A stretch of 12,126 nt of DNA from Euperipatoides rowelli (GCA_003024985.2 PXIH01S0068386.1); one strand, 5' to 3'; positions 1 through 8,144 are shown, counted from the first letter of the stretch. Made by a program: numbers and translations. Notes: a model not told the origin generated them from the sequence alone.

Positions 1-130
1 TTTAGTGGTCAAAACTTAGTTTTGACTGGGACGGTTTAAACCGGTTAAAACCAGTGGTTTAAACCACCCCGGCCAAAACTCGCCAACCCTGCCCCCCAGG
101 GGGGCGTGCCCCACACTTTGCGCACCTCTG
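1..130 (-). mobile_element. Terminal part of a hAT-like DNA transposon
   Basis: Read on the minus strand, this block begins at position 130 with CAGAGGTGCGCAAAGTG and then a GC-rich stretch. That resembles the terminal inverted repeats of many animal hAT (Charlie-type) elements, which start CAG(n)GGT and continue into a CCCC/GGGG palindrome. A perfect inverted repeat, GCCCCCCAGGGGGGC, lies at 91-105, and a hairpin with arms GTCAAAAC and GTTTTGAC lies at 8-26. The rest of the element would be left of the window, so neither the partner repeat nor the 8-bp target duplication can be checked; ccataata at 131-138 would be the right copy. The abrupt GC change at 130 supports a boundary there. The two overlapping minus-strand open frames here look like by-products of the GC-rich terminus. 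Confidence 0.5.
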
Positions 131-571
131 CCATAATAAGTAGCTATAAAAGTAGTCAATTTTTGGAACAAAAAAAAAAATAGTCGAATATTGCAACTTG
201 CAAGCAAAATAGACTAATGGTTTACTGAAAGGAATAGGACTTTTTGCCATGTAATCATGTGTTCTTAGTTTTGGGTATCCTATTTTAAAAGGATTGATAT
301 TGAAAATTCCCACCTTAGGTTTAAAGAGTTAAGGCTGTCTCCCTTCAGAAAAAACACAAATCAAATTAAAGTTTTTTTTATTGGTGGCTATACCATAATT
401 ACCCTTGGACCATCTTTTCTTAATTGAAAGCTCACACAAATTAAATTTTTATATATTTATGATTTTTCAAAATTTCAAAAGAAAATTAGGCCTAGCTTAC
501 TAAAAAAAATAATTCTACTTGGTTAAAAAAAAAATCACCATTCCCCCAACAACAAAAAAATTATTAACAAC
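131..571. other. AT-rich stretch, no gene seen
   Basis: This is AT-rich sequence with several A and T runs between the hAT-like end and the 5' LTR of the gypsy element. I see no supported coding frame, RNA gene or repeat boundary in it. The 5-bp target duplication expected left of the LTR (last bases acaac before 572) has no match after the 3' LTR. Confidence 0.5.
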
Positions 572-771
572 TGTAGCCTACTGTATTGCGAATGCATTGT
601 TACACTACACATATACTGTAGTAGGCCACACTAGTATAGTACAAGTTGTCGTTCCATGCTGGAATGAACTAATTCATCCATTGTTGTAATATATGTTAAA
701 TATATGTTTTCCTTTAGTCTTGGTGGTTATTGAGGAAAAGACCTTCTAGAGTAGGCCTTAATAAAAGTATT

Positions 772-2551
772 GGGGACGGTACGTATTTGTAGCCCAGAAG
801 GCTTAAGCAATTTTGATAATTTTATTTAACGAATAGGTAGACACTCACCTTCATTCTGGCATATTGGAGAACACTTTGTTGTCTACGGTTCACGCTCGTT
901 TTAGCAAAAAACAGCCTCGGAAATCATCGTTTGCATCTTTTAAATATCTGTTAAATATCACCTGGTGAGTTTTACTACAATTGCAAGAGGGACTAGTTTT
1001 ACAATCTTACACGTCTGATCATAACGAGGTTGAATTTTTTCCTCGCGAACTAGCTATATTTTTGCGATTTCAAATTGTATATGATAACGAGGATCTGAAT
1101 ATTTATTCTCACAAAGTAGCTAGTTTTTAAAAAGTTCAAAATGTGCATGATAAGGAGGATCTGAGATTTGGTTTCTGGCAAACTAGCTATTTTTAGAATG
1201 TCATTGTCTCTCCCTATAGAGGATTTTAGGCCCTTTCAAAATGGGCATCATTACGAGGATCTGAAAGATTTATTTTTTGCAAACTAGTTATATTTTTATA
1301 AATTCTATGGGTGATTCATTGTTTAGGTTCTTGGATGAAGGGTGGATTTGTGGGTGTTGTGCCCGCATGTGTCGATTCTAAATATTACAGAGGATTTTAG
1401 GCCTTTTTAAAATGTGCATCATTACGAGATTAAATTTTTCGTGATGTAGCTATATTTTGGCGATTTCAAAATGTCAATCCTAACAAGGATTTGAAAATTT
1501 TTTCTCAGACAGTAGGCCTAGTAGCTAGTTATTTTTTATAAATTTCAAAATGTGCATGATAACGATGATCTCAGTTAATTTTCTCGCAATCTAGCTAGCT
1601 ATTTTTAAAAAGTTCAAATTGTGCATGATAACGAGGATCTGAGATTTGCTTTCTTGCAAACTAGCTATTTTTAGAATGTCAGTGTCTCTCCCTATAGAGG
1701 ATTTCAGGCCTTTTCAAAATGTGCATCATTACGAGGATCTGATTTTTTTTTTTTTCAAACTAGCTAAATTTTTATAAATTCTATGGGTGATTCATGGTTT
1801 AAATTCTTGGATGAAGGGTGGATTTGTGGGTGTTGTGCCCGCTGGTGTCGATTCTAAATATTATAGAGAATTTTATGACTTTCAAAATGTGCATCATTAC
1901 GAGGATCCTCTGAATTAAATTTTTCGTAATCAAAATGTACACCAGCGAGCACAATACCCACAAATCCACCCTTCATTCAAGAACCTAAACCCTGAATCAC
2001 ACATAGAATTTATAAAAATATAGCTAGTTTGCAAAAAAAAAAAATCAGACCCTCCTAATGATGTACATTTTGAAAGGTCCTAAAATCCTCTATAGGGAGA
2101 GACAATGACATTCTAAAAATAGCTAGTTTGCCAGAAACCAAATCTCAGATCCCCCTTATCATGCACATTTTGAAATTTCTAAAAACTAGCTACTTTGTCA
2201 GAATAAATATTCAGATCCTCATTATCATGTACATTTTGAAATCGCCAAAATATAGGCTAGCTAGTTCGCGCGAAAAAACCCTCATGAATAACCTTGTTAT
2301 GATGCAACTTGTAAGATTGTAAAACTAGTCCCTCTTGCAATTATAGTAAAACTCACCAGGTGGTATTTAACAGAAATGGTGATGCAAACGATGATTTCCG
2401 AGGCTGTTTTTAGCTAAAACGAGCGTGAACCTTTAGACAACGAAGTGTTCTCCAATATGCCAGAATTAAGGTGTCTACTCTCTCTATTTGTTAATAAAAT
2501 TATCAAAATTGCTTAAGCCTTCTGGCTACAAATACAGTATGTACCAGCCCC
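772..2551. mobile_element. FB1: foldback element with about 600-bp inverted arms
   Basis: The element starts GGGGACGGTACGTATTTG and ends with the near-complement, so its termini pair. Outer left arm 772 to about 1385 pairs with about 1936-2551, at roughly 90% identity or better where compared by eye. It is flanked by AAAGTATT at 764-771 and 2552-2559, an exact 8-bp target duplication. The 3' LTR of the host retrotransposon carries the unoccupied site (aaaagtatttg around 4866-4875) with one copy. The centre (about 1400-1930) is a second copy of the inner left arm. No transposase frame is present, so it is non-autonomous. Long arms with an 8-bp duplication would suit a MULE-like (Mutator) or other 8-bp-duplicating superfamily; the GGGG terminus is unlike typical hAT ends, and I cannot assign it. 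Confidence 0.85.
1000..1930. repeat. 476-bp tandem duplication built of degenerate units inside FB1
   Basis: The phrase ggatgaagggtggatttg occurs at 1333 and again at 1809, an offset of 476 bp, and the surrounding sequence repeats with it. At a finer scale the arm is made of degenerate units carrying gataacgaggatctga and then gcaaactagctattttta. Forward instances of the first motif are near 1022, 1083, 1147, 1249, 1557, 1626, 1726 and 1898, and inverted ones near 2044, 2145 and 2208. The spacing is uneven, about 60 to 170 bp, unlike a satellite or CRISPR array. Subterminal repeats of this kind are known from foldback-type transposons. Confidence 0.8.
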
Positions 2552-2605
2552 AAAGTATTTGTTCCTATCTCTCAGTGTTGTTATTTGTACATAGGATATT
2601 ATTTT

Positions 2606-3196
2606 GGGGACGGTATGCTTTTATCAGAATTCTCCCTTAAAGAAATATCAAGATATTTAATGAAATAATACATTAGACAATTACCTTCAATTTGGGCTAT
2701 TGAAGAACACCTCGTTTTTTATAGGCTACATATTGATCGTTTTACAAAAAAACATCTTTGTTAATAATCGTTTAAGCCATTATAACGCCATTTCTTGTAG
2801 ATACCACCTGTGGAAACTAATGCAGGGGGGGGGGGTGGGAGCCAATTTTTTTTAATTTTTATATCAAATTTATTTTTTAAATTCTTTTTGGAAATCATTT
2901 TTTATTGCAATACAATTCAGATATTTTGGATAAAGGAAGGATCCTTCCTTCATTCTAAAGACCTAGGGAATCTGTTCCCTTGGTTTTTACACGTCATATT
3001 AACTAGATAACATCTCTATCCGTGGACATAAAATAGTGCCAAACCGACCAGTTTTTTTCTTAAAACGATTAATATTTATAGAAAATGAGGTGTTCTTCCA
3101 TAGCCAAATTGAAAGTGAGTGTCTAATGTGTTAATTCGTTAAATATTAGCTTGATATTTCTTTAAGGGAGAATTCTGATAAAAGTGTACCGTCCCC
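2606..3196. mobile_element. FB2: shorter foldback element related to FB1
   Basis: The left end, GGGGACGGTATGC, and the inverted right end (gtaccgtcccc at 3186-3196) bound arms of about 145 bp that share the inverted EcoRI-type block atcagaattctcccttaaag. FB2 resembles FB1 in its first ten bases and in subterminal blocks ending gaagaacacctcg versus ggagaacactttg, followed by atcgttttac and a run of A. The centre has an 18-bp perfect palindrome (2933-2950), a G run (2816-2825) and an inverted repeat gggaatctgttccc. The flanks share only GGATATT (2594-2600 and 3197-3203), with five extra bases before the left end, so there is no clean target duplication. It has no coding capacity and is probably a deletion derivative of the same family. 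Confidence 0.8.
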
Positions 3197-4712
3197 GGAT
3201 ATTTCATTGGCGGGAAGAAGTTTGTACTCTTCACTGACCATAAGCCCCTGACCTAAATTTTCCATGCCACCAAGGAAATGCCCGTCATTGCAGCAAGCTG
3301 CCTCCAGAGATGGGCCGTCATCCTTTCGGTATAAATTTGCTACAAAAACTCTAAGGAAAACATTAACGCCGACACGATCTCTAGCTTACCCTTACAAGAT
3401 GCCCATCCATCTGCAGAAGAACTACCTGATGACATTTTGCTTGTCCACCTCCTTGAAAACTTCCCATGGTCAGTCCAAGATATAGCACAGGAAACTGCTA
3501 AAGATCCATAACTTTGCAAAATTTGTGCCTTTGTTAAAAGTGTTTGGCCCTGAAACAACCATTACAAGGAAACTCCCCCCCATAACCTTATAAGACTAGA
3601 GAGGAACAACTCTCCTTAAGGGTCATCGTCCCCACATCAATATGCCACTACATTCTACAGGAACTTCACAGGGGACCCATTGGTGTTGAAAATTAAGCTT
3701 CTGGCCCGTTCCATCTGCTGGTGGCCGAAAATGGACCGCAACATCGAACACGAAGCCCTAACTTGCAAGACTTGCCAGCTCCATGAAAAAAAAAACAGCA
3801 AAATCTCCGTTGCACCATTGGATCCGACCAGGAGGGCCATGGCAGAGACTGCACTTAGACCTGATAGCACCCTTCCTATGCAAAACCTTTCTTGTGCTGG
3901 TAGACACCTCTAAATGTTCTGAGGTCACTGTGCTACCTGGAACCAACTCTTAATCCATCATGCTTGAGCTGGACAAGTCCTTCACTTGCTTTGGATACCC
4001 TAACCACTTCGTCACAGACAACAGTACACAATTTACCTCTAACAGTTTGGACAGCTTTGCAAAAATCGCGGAATCTTCCATACCAAGAGTCCGCCGTACC
4101 ACCCCGCCTCGAACGGCCAAGCGGAGAAATTCGTTAACACCTTCAAAAATTTCCTAACCAAGCTAGGCTAATGACTCCAAAGTCTCAATGCAAATCAGAC
4201 TTAACGACCAACTCTTTAAGTACCGCTGTACCTCACATGTAACCCTAGGAAAGTCCCCCGCTCAGATGCTCCTTGGGCGAAGTTTACGAGATTGCCTTCA
4301 GAGAATTAACCCATTACCCCCAATCTCCATCGCCAACTTTAAAGGCAAATTCACTGTGGGCCAACATATCTTAGCCCGTTTCTACCACCTGGGCAAATCG
4401 TCTCCAAAATGGGAAATCGGCACTATTCAAAGAATCCTCAGTCCAGTCTCCTATTTGATACTCTTTGAAAGTGGGATGGAGGGAAAGTGGCATGACGACC
4501 AGTTGCGCTTTTGCCACCTCCAGAGATCCCAAAAACCCCACTCAGGACAACCGATTCCGACTGGACACACCTGCAACTCCCAAGCACCCCCATTGTGAAG
4601 GTTACCTCACAAGGCCTGACCTACAACCAATAACTCTAGACCAGCCAGTAGCTCCTACCATCTGTTACTCCTCCAGAGCCCGGAAGCCCCCAAGACCGAC
4701 TGACTTTCAATT
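3197..4712 (+). pseudogene. pol: Gypsy pol remnant: end of RNase H and integrase
   Basis: The remnant begins in RNase H with YFIGGKKFVLFTDHKPL (3200-3251), then KEMPVIAA and a degraded NADTLS-like segment around 3362. The integrase zinc-finger region follows at about 3650-3800: LHRG, WWPKMDRNIE and CKTCQ are visible, but the second zinc histidine seems replaced by proline (HRGP where the family usually has HxGH). In the catalytic core the first Asp is in LHLDLIAPF (about 3849), the second in FVTDNSTQF (about 4010), and the Glu in NGQAEKFVNTF (about 4110). These come in different frames, separated by stops and frameshifts, for example after SV at 3330, DP at 3508 and TNS at 3950. The C-terminal GPY/F-like region follows. 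Everything upstream of RNase H is lost. It can make no working protein. Confidence 0.9.
4188..4598 (+). pseudogene. Integrase C-terminal region fragment of gypsy pol
   Basis: This 136-codon open frame is the longest intact piece of the retrotransposon pol. It contains TLGKSPAQMLLGRSLR, which follows the catalytic core in gypsy integrases. It then has FTVGQHILARFY and WEIGTIQRILSPVSYLI, the SH3-like/GPY-F-type chromatin or DNA-binding module, and ends in WHDDQLRF. The ATG at 4188 is only the first Met in the frame, not a real start, because the core lies just upstream in the same direction. The frame shifts near 4500, and the pol tail continues in another frame with ICYSSRARKPPRPTDFQL up to about 4712, the usual arginine- and proline-rich end. 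Confidence 0.85.
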
Positions 4713-4723
4713 AAAAGAGGGAG
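4713..4723 (+). other. Polypurine tract of the gypsy element
   Basis: The purine run aaaagagggag lies immediately before the TG that starts the 3' LTR and just after the end of the pol-like reading frame. In LTR retrotransposons this tract primes plus-strand DNA synthesis. Its position fixes the 3' LTR start at 4724. Confidence 0.75.
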
Positions 4724-4905
4724 TGACTGTACTGTATTGCAATGCATTGTTATACTGCACATACAGTACAGTATAAGCTGCCGTTCCATGCTGGAATGAA
4801 CTAATTCATCCATTGTAATATATGTTAAATATCTAGTTACCTTTAGTCTTGGTTGCTATTCAGGAAAAGTATTTGTTCCTATCTCACAGTGTTGTTATTT
4901 ATACA
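4724..4905 (+). repeat. 3' LTR of the gypsy element (carries FB1 empty site)
   Basis: This 182-bp LTR begins TGACTGTACTG after the polypurine tract and ends near tacatagg. It matches the 5' LTR over most of its length, with small differences: gtt missing in ccattg(ttg)taat, and the 741-763 segment absent. At about 4864-4876 it reads aaaagtatttg with no insertion, showing the ancestral form of the site where FB1 entered the 5' LTR. Confidence 0.85.
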
Positions 4906-5160
4906 TAGGCTATTTCAAAATTGAAATTAATTGCAGAGGTGTGATATTCATTCAATTCTTTAACTATAGAACAATTGTACAATAATTGTATCAGTTTCGT
5001 CAAACTAATACAAAAAATATTAAACATCAAATATATAAATAAAATACACAAATATCAAACAACAAATTTAACATACCGGTATATATAAATCACTAAAATA
5101 TTGCATCTTCAAAACAAAAACAATCATAATAAAAAAATTACAAACAATCTAGGCCTAATC
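4906..5160 (-). other. AT-rich stretch, possible LINE 3' untranslated region
   Basis: This is low-complexity, A-rich + strand sequence between the gypsy 3' LTR and the recognisable C-terminus of the minus-strand LINE. Because the LINE reads right to left, its 3' untranslated region would fall here. I see no poly(A) tail or target duplication marking its end. Confidence 0.35.
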
Positions 5161-6480
5161 AAACTTTACAGTACAGAAGCAAACAAAAAAAATTCCCTAA
5201 AATCCCTTTACCAAAAATTCATCTACACTATAAAAGACTTCCTCCATCAGAAACTCAGAGAACTTTTTGGAAGCGAGTGAAGTCACATATATTTTTTATC
5301 CATCTGGCAAATGATTGAAATAAAAACTGCCCGCATATGACGGCTTTCTCTCATATAACGGCAGTCTGTGTTTGCTCATGCTTCAGATGTAAAGCATTCA
5401 TCAAAGCATAATTCTTTGCATCTCCATCAACATTACAATTCAATTTGGTAAATACAACATGATAAATATAAATTCCTCCAAAAGTTAAAATTTACGCAAA
5501 TCCCTAAACGCAACTCTACAAGACATTTTTCTATTCCAACCCAGCATATACCTCGTAGCCCTTTTCTGAATTCTCAACATCCGAGAACAACTAGCACCAC
5601 CCAAAAAAATAATGCCATACGACAAGTGGGAATAAACAAGTGCAAAACTAAACAGACCTTAATAACTTAAGGCTATTACAGTGATGGAACAGTTTTTTTT
5701 TTAAAACAAACAACGCTGAAGTCACTTTATTGCAAATCATATATTGCTCTTCCCATCTAAGGTTATCATTAATAACAATATTACCAAGAAATTTAGCATT
5801 TCTTATAACTAACAGTGCCTTGTCATTGAGCATAATGACAGGCACTAAACTACAGATTTTTTGCCTTGTATGAAATAGCAACACATTATTTAGAATTGTT
5901 CATTAAAAGTTTGTTAATACTGCAGAAACCCACTACCCCAGTTAGTGCCACATTGATTGAGGCCTCTACTTCACTAAAATTTCCAGCACTGCACAAGGAG
6001 GTGTCATCAGCATATACAACTATATCCACATCCTTCGATAGCTTTTCGTCGATCCTGTTAATATACAGTATAAATAAAATTATTCCTAAAAGGGACCACT
6101 GAGGAACATGCGCTCAACCACCACTGAACCAGAGATCTATATGTTCTCCATGTGAAACGACCTGCTGCCTATTATTTAAATATGAATTAAGCCCGTTGAG
6201 AGAGGCTCCCGTAACACTCCAATACTATAAATTCCCCAATAGTATTGTGTGATTTTACACTCTTAAATGCTCGAGAAAGATCAAGCATGACACCAAACCC
6301 AAAAACACCCTTATCCAAATCATTATAGATAATATCCAGAAACTTAGATATAGCCCTTATAGTGGAAGAACCCTTTCTGTATCCAAATTGATTCAGATAG
6401 CACACCATGCTTGTCTAAAAAAAAGGGATTAATCTGTTAATATAGATTCTTTCTATAATTTTGCTAAATGGGGATAAAAT
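5160..6480 (-). pseudogene. Truncated non-LTR retrotransposon (Jockey/CR1-group LINE) reverse transcriptase
   Basis: Read right to left, the order is FSKIIER (about 6460), QFGYRKGSST (about 6385), motif A in VMLDLSRAF (about 6280), QWSLLGIILFILYIN (about 6085, with W replacing the usual Gly of PQGS), and YADD at 6003-6014. Then come FHTRQK and AKFLGNIVINDNLRW (5880-5745), SHLSYGIIF (about 5630), LRIQKRATRYMLGW (about 5565) and a C-terminal PSYAGSFYFNHLPDG near 5300. This is the ORF2 reverse transcriptase and C-terminal region of a LINE. The motif A and YADD aspartates remain, but the frame changes several times and stops occur, for example between NNSK and VLLFHTRQK near 5885 and in the C-terminal part. 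No apurinic endonuclease domain is present, consistent with the usual 5' truncation. The family assignment within Jockey/CR1/L2-like groups is uncertain. Confidence 0.88.
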
Positions 6481-6577
6481 CACAATCAGAGGTCAGCTTA
6501 CAGATAGAATACAAGCCAACCTCTGATTAACTGTTTTTGGGCTGCATGACAATGATAGGTCTAAGATCCAGACATTA

Positions 6578-6722
6578 GTAATTAAACAAAATAATATTCT
6601 TCTGGAAGTATGGTTATAGATTGGGTAGTAAACAAGATCGATCAGTATCTAATGGAAAGCTAGAAAAATTATGAAATGCAAGCATGATAATTTAAAATCA
6701 TAATTAACTTAATTGTTGTACG
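6578..6722. repeat. Dispersed repeat, copy 1
   Basis: Starting at taattaaacaaa and running through tagattgggtag, aagatcgatcagtatctaat and gaaatgcaagcatgataa, this stretch matches 8816-8955 in the same order, with small indels. It adjoins the 5' end of the LINE remnant but the second copy has no LINE sequence beside it, so it is a separate repeat. No inverted ends or coding frame were seen. Confidence 0.65.
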
Positions 6723-7235
6723 GAAAAATGCAATGCCAAACTTTTTTTTTTTAATTTATCAGAAATTGTGGTGATTTGACTATTTATTTGTTTTCATTTC
6801 TTCTTATTTTTGTACGGTTCATTATTTACTGTAGGCCTATATCAAACAACATAGCCTACATAAAAATATACATTTTAACAAATTGATGTTATATAGGCCT
6901 ACTTGCTTAAAATAAAATAGCAGGGCATATTGTCTGATAAAGAAGGTGTTATTTGTATTAAAAACAATGACTATGTTACAATTAAAAAAAAAGAGATTGA
7001 GCACATAGCTTATCCTTTGAATTCTGTAGGCTATTTGTTACCAACTGTAAATTGTAATAATTGTCATTTTGAATAGCAGTAGGCTACCTTAAGTAGGCTA
7101 TTTTAATGCTGAGGCAGAATTTGAGTAGTGCAATCTGTTGCAGCTTTGATCAGATATAATTTATAGTGTACGAAATTGTCTCACCTTCAGATTGGTATCC
7201 ATTGTGATCTGAGACTTGTATATTTTTATTTTTAA
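6723..7235. other. AT-rich stretch, no gene seen
   Basis: This is AT-rich DNA with several copies of the words TAGGCCTA and TAGGCTA (6832, 6894, 7027, 7080, 7096). Its right end is a pyrimidine-rich stretch ending in tttgcatag at 7254, which could be a splice acceptor for the following open frame. Nothing else is supported. Confidence 0.4.
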
Positions 7236-7577
7236 TTTGTATTACTTTGCATAGCAAGGTCACTGTCAAGTGCAATCTTTTGTTTAAAGAAGAAAAAATT
7301 TACACTTGAACTAGAGCCCTCTGCTGAGCAAGATATAAATCACGTTTTACTATTTCCATCTGATATTTTCAAACTAGATGAGGAGGAGGTAATTTTATTG
7401 GTTCTTAAACTAATGAGAGTACCGTATAATAATCTGGCTTCAACTTCATCCAAATCTCCACCTTTTAGAGTTATAGAGGGTGTCCATATGAAGCATGGTT
7501 ACAAATTTGACGTGTACCATATAAAATATGGTATGTACACATCATATTGGTGCCAGCACCAAATTGTACCAGTCTAA
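7236..7577 (+). CDS. Unidentified open frame, possible exon
   Basis: The frame is open for 113 codons to a TAA at 7575 and has no initial Met, so it would have to be an internal or last exon. A pyrimidine-rich tract ending in tactttgcatag gives a good acceptor with the exon starting at 7255. Inside is a possible donor, atg/gtatgt, at 7530/7531, which would make a 276-nt exon with phase 1 at both ends. Another possible donor, gag/gtaatt, lies at 7388/7389. The protein looks ordinary rather than random: FTLELEPSAEQDINH, then an acidic-hydrophobic helix-like LDEEEVILLVLKLMRV, a Ser-rich linker and a C-terminal part rich in Tyr, His and Lys (HMKHGYKFDVYHIKYG). I recognise no family. It could be a host exon, an unknown transposon fragment, or chance in AT-rich DNA. 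Confidence 0.35.
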   Translation, partial: FVLLCIARSLSSAIFCLKKKKFTLELEPSAEQDINHVLLFPSDIFKLDEEEVILLVLKLMRVPYNNLASTSSKSPPFRVIEGVHMKHGYKFDVYHIKYGMYTSYWCQHQIVPV

Positions 7578-7894
7578 TTTCATAAAAGAAATATATACTA
7601 ACCATTGACACCTCAACAATGCACATATTTTAAAACTTGGCAATCGATAGGCTCTGGTCAGTCTAGTGTAGGTCTATTATACTACTGGTAGGCCTAGTTA
7701 GTCACCAAATTCTTTTAGCTGACAGAGTGAATATTGGAAAAGTCTTAAGTTACTATTTTGAGTAGCTTCTAAATCATCTCGAATTTCTTGATCTGGAAAG
7801 ATATCCTGGTCACATATTTAAAAAGTAACAGAACTCTGCATAAATTGATATCTTAGGTTATTTATAGTATAAAAGTTGACTAATAATATTGCAG

Positions 7895-8029
7895 CAGAGA
7901 ACTCTGGATAAATTCACCAAAATTGATGATAATTTGGAGCATAATGGCCATAACCTTGTTGGTAGGCTATACTGTATAGCCCGTTATATCGGGAGTTGCT
8001 TACCTTCAGGGGGCCGGCAATATTATTGA
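7895..8029 (+). CDS. Unidentified open block, possible terminal exon
   Basis: Behind ataatattgcag (an acceptor-like AG at 7893-7894) an open frame of 44 codons runs to TGA at 8027. It encodes RTLDKFTKIDDNLEHNGHN and then LVGRLYCIARYIGSCLP. It would join in phase 0 to the gag/gtaatt donor at 7388/7389 of the upstream open frame, but not to the other donor at 7530, where a TAA follows quickly. I recognise no family. Support is the open frame, the acceptor and the protein-like composition only. Confidence 0.25.
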   Translation, partial: QRTLDKFTKIDDNLEHNGHNLVGRLYCIARYIGSCLPSGGRQYY

Positions 8030-8144
8030 TCGATACGATATGAACAAATAATGGTCAAGAGAAGGATCCCATTAGCATCCTGGTAAGAGGCCACCAATAG
8101 CAAGAAAAAAGAATAAGCTTTTTTTTTTTAGTTGGTAGGGGTGT

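Larger units (their letters stand above)
572..2591 (+). repeat. 5' LTR of the gypsy element, split by FB1
   Basis: The LTR occupies 572-771 and 2560-2591, about 232 bp, with FB1 and its target duplication between. It matches the 3' LTR from TG through the shared block at 650-740, and again from tatttgttcctatctc to tacatagg. Compared with the 3' LTR it has about 23 extra bases (741-763) between two copies of aaaag, so the 3' copy may have lost them by slippage between these short direct repeats. Two adjacent small inverted repeats, TTCCATGCTGGAA (652-664) and ATGAA-ctaa-TTCAT (664-677), are conserved in both LTRs. Confidence 0.8.
572..4905 (+). mobile_element. Decayed Ty3/gypsy LTR retrotransposon with two nested insertions
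   Basis: Two related LTRs, at 572-2591 (interrupted) and 4724-4905, flank a pol remnant ending in integrase, followed by a purine-rich tract. The integrase lies downstream of RNase H, the order typical of Ty3/gypsy. The LTRs begin TG and appear to end ACA, and they share long near-identical blocks around 650-740 and 4782-4868. Gag, protease and nearly all of the reverse transcriptase are absent: the 5' LTR is separated from the end of RNase H only by foldback element FB2. No primer binding site survives. No target duplication was found, so the ends are approximate. The copy is dead, with several stops and frameshifts in pol. Confidence 0.85.

Noticed and set aside
16-313. Two minus-strand open frames near the left edge
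   Set aside because: They cross the hAT-like terminus boundary, overlap in different frames, and have no recognisable domain.
1000-1930. CRISPR-like array
   Set aside because: The repeats are degenerate, unevenly spaced, present in inverted copies and belong to a eukaryotic foldback element.
2128-2322. 64-codon + strand open frame
   Set aside because: It lies wholly in the right inverted arm of FB1 and its codons are the arm's repeated motifs (for example MHILKFLK and MYILKSPK from catgat/tgtacattttgaaa units), so it is repeat-derived.
2810-3010. 66-codon + strand open frame
   Set aside because: It lies in the centre of FB2, covers a G run and T-rich low-complexity DNA, and its Phe-rich translation is not protein-like.
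3340-3558. Minus-strand frames opposite the gypsy pol (also 3655-3870 and 3758-3946)
   Set aside because: They are antisense to recognisable RNase H and integrase codons on the + strand.
567-4910. 5-bp target duplication around the gypsy element
   Set aside because: The bases before 572 (acaac) do not match those after 4905 (taggc); the ends may be misplaced or the flanks changed.
5866-6102. 78-codon + strand open frame
   Set aside because: It is antisense to the LINE reverse-transcriptase core including YADD.
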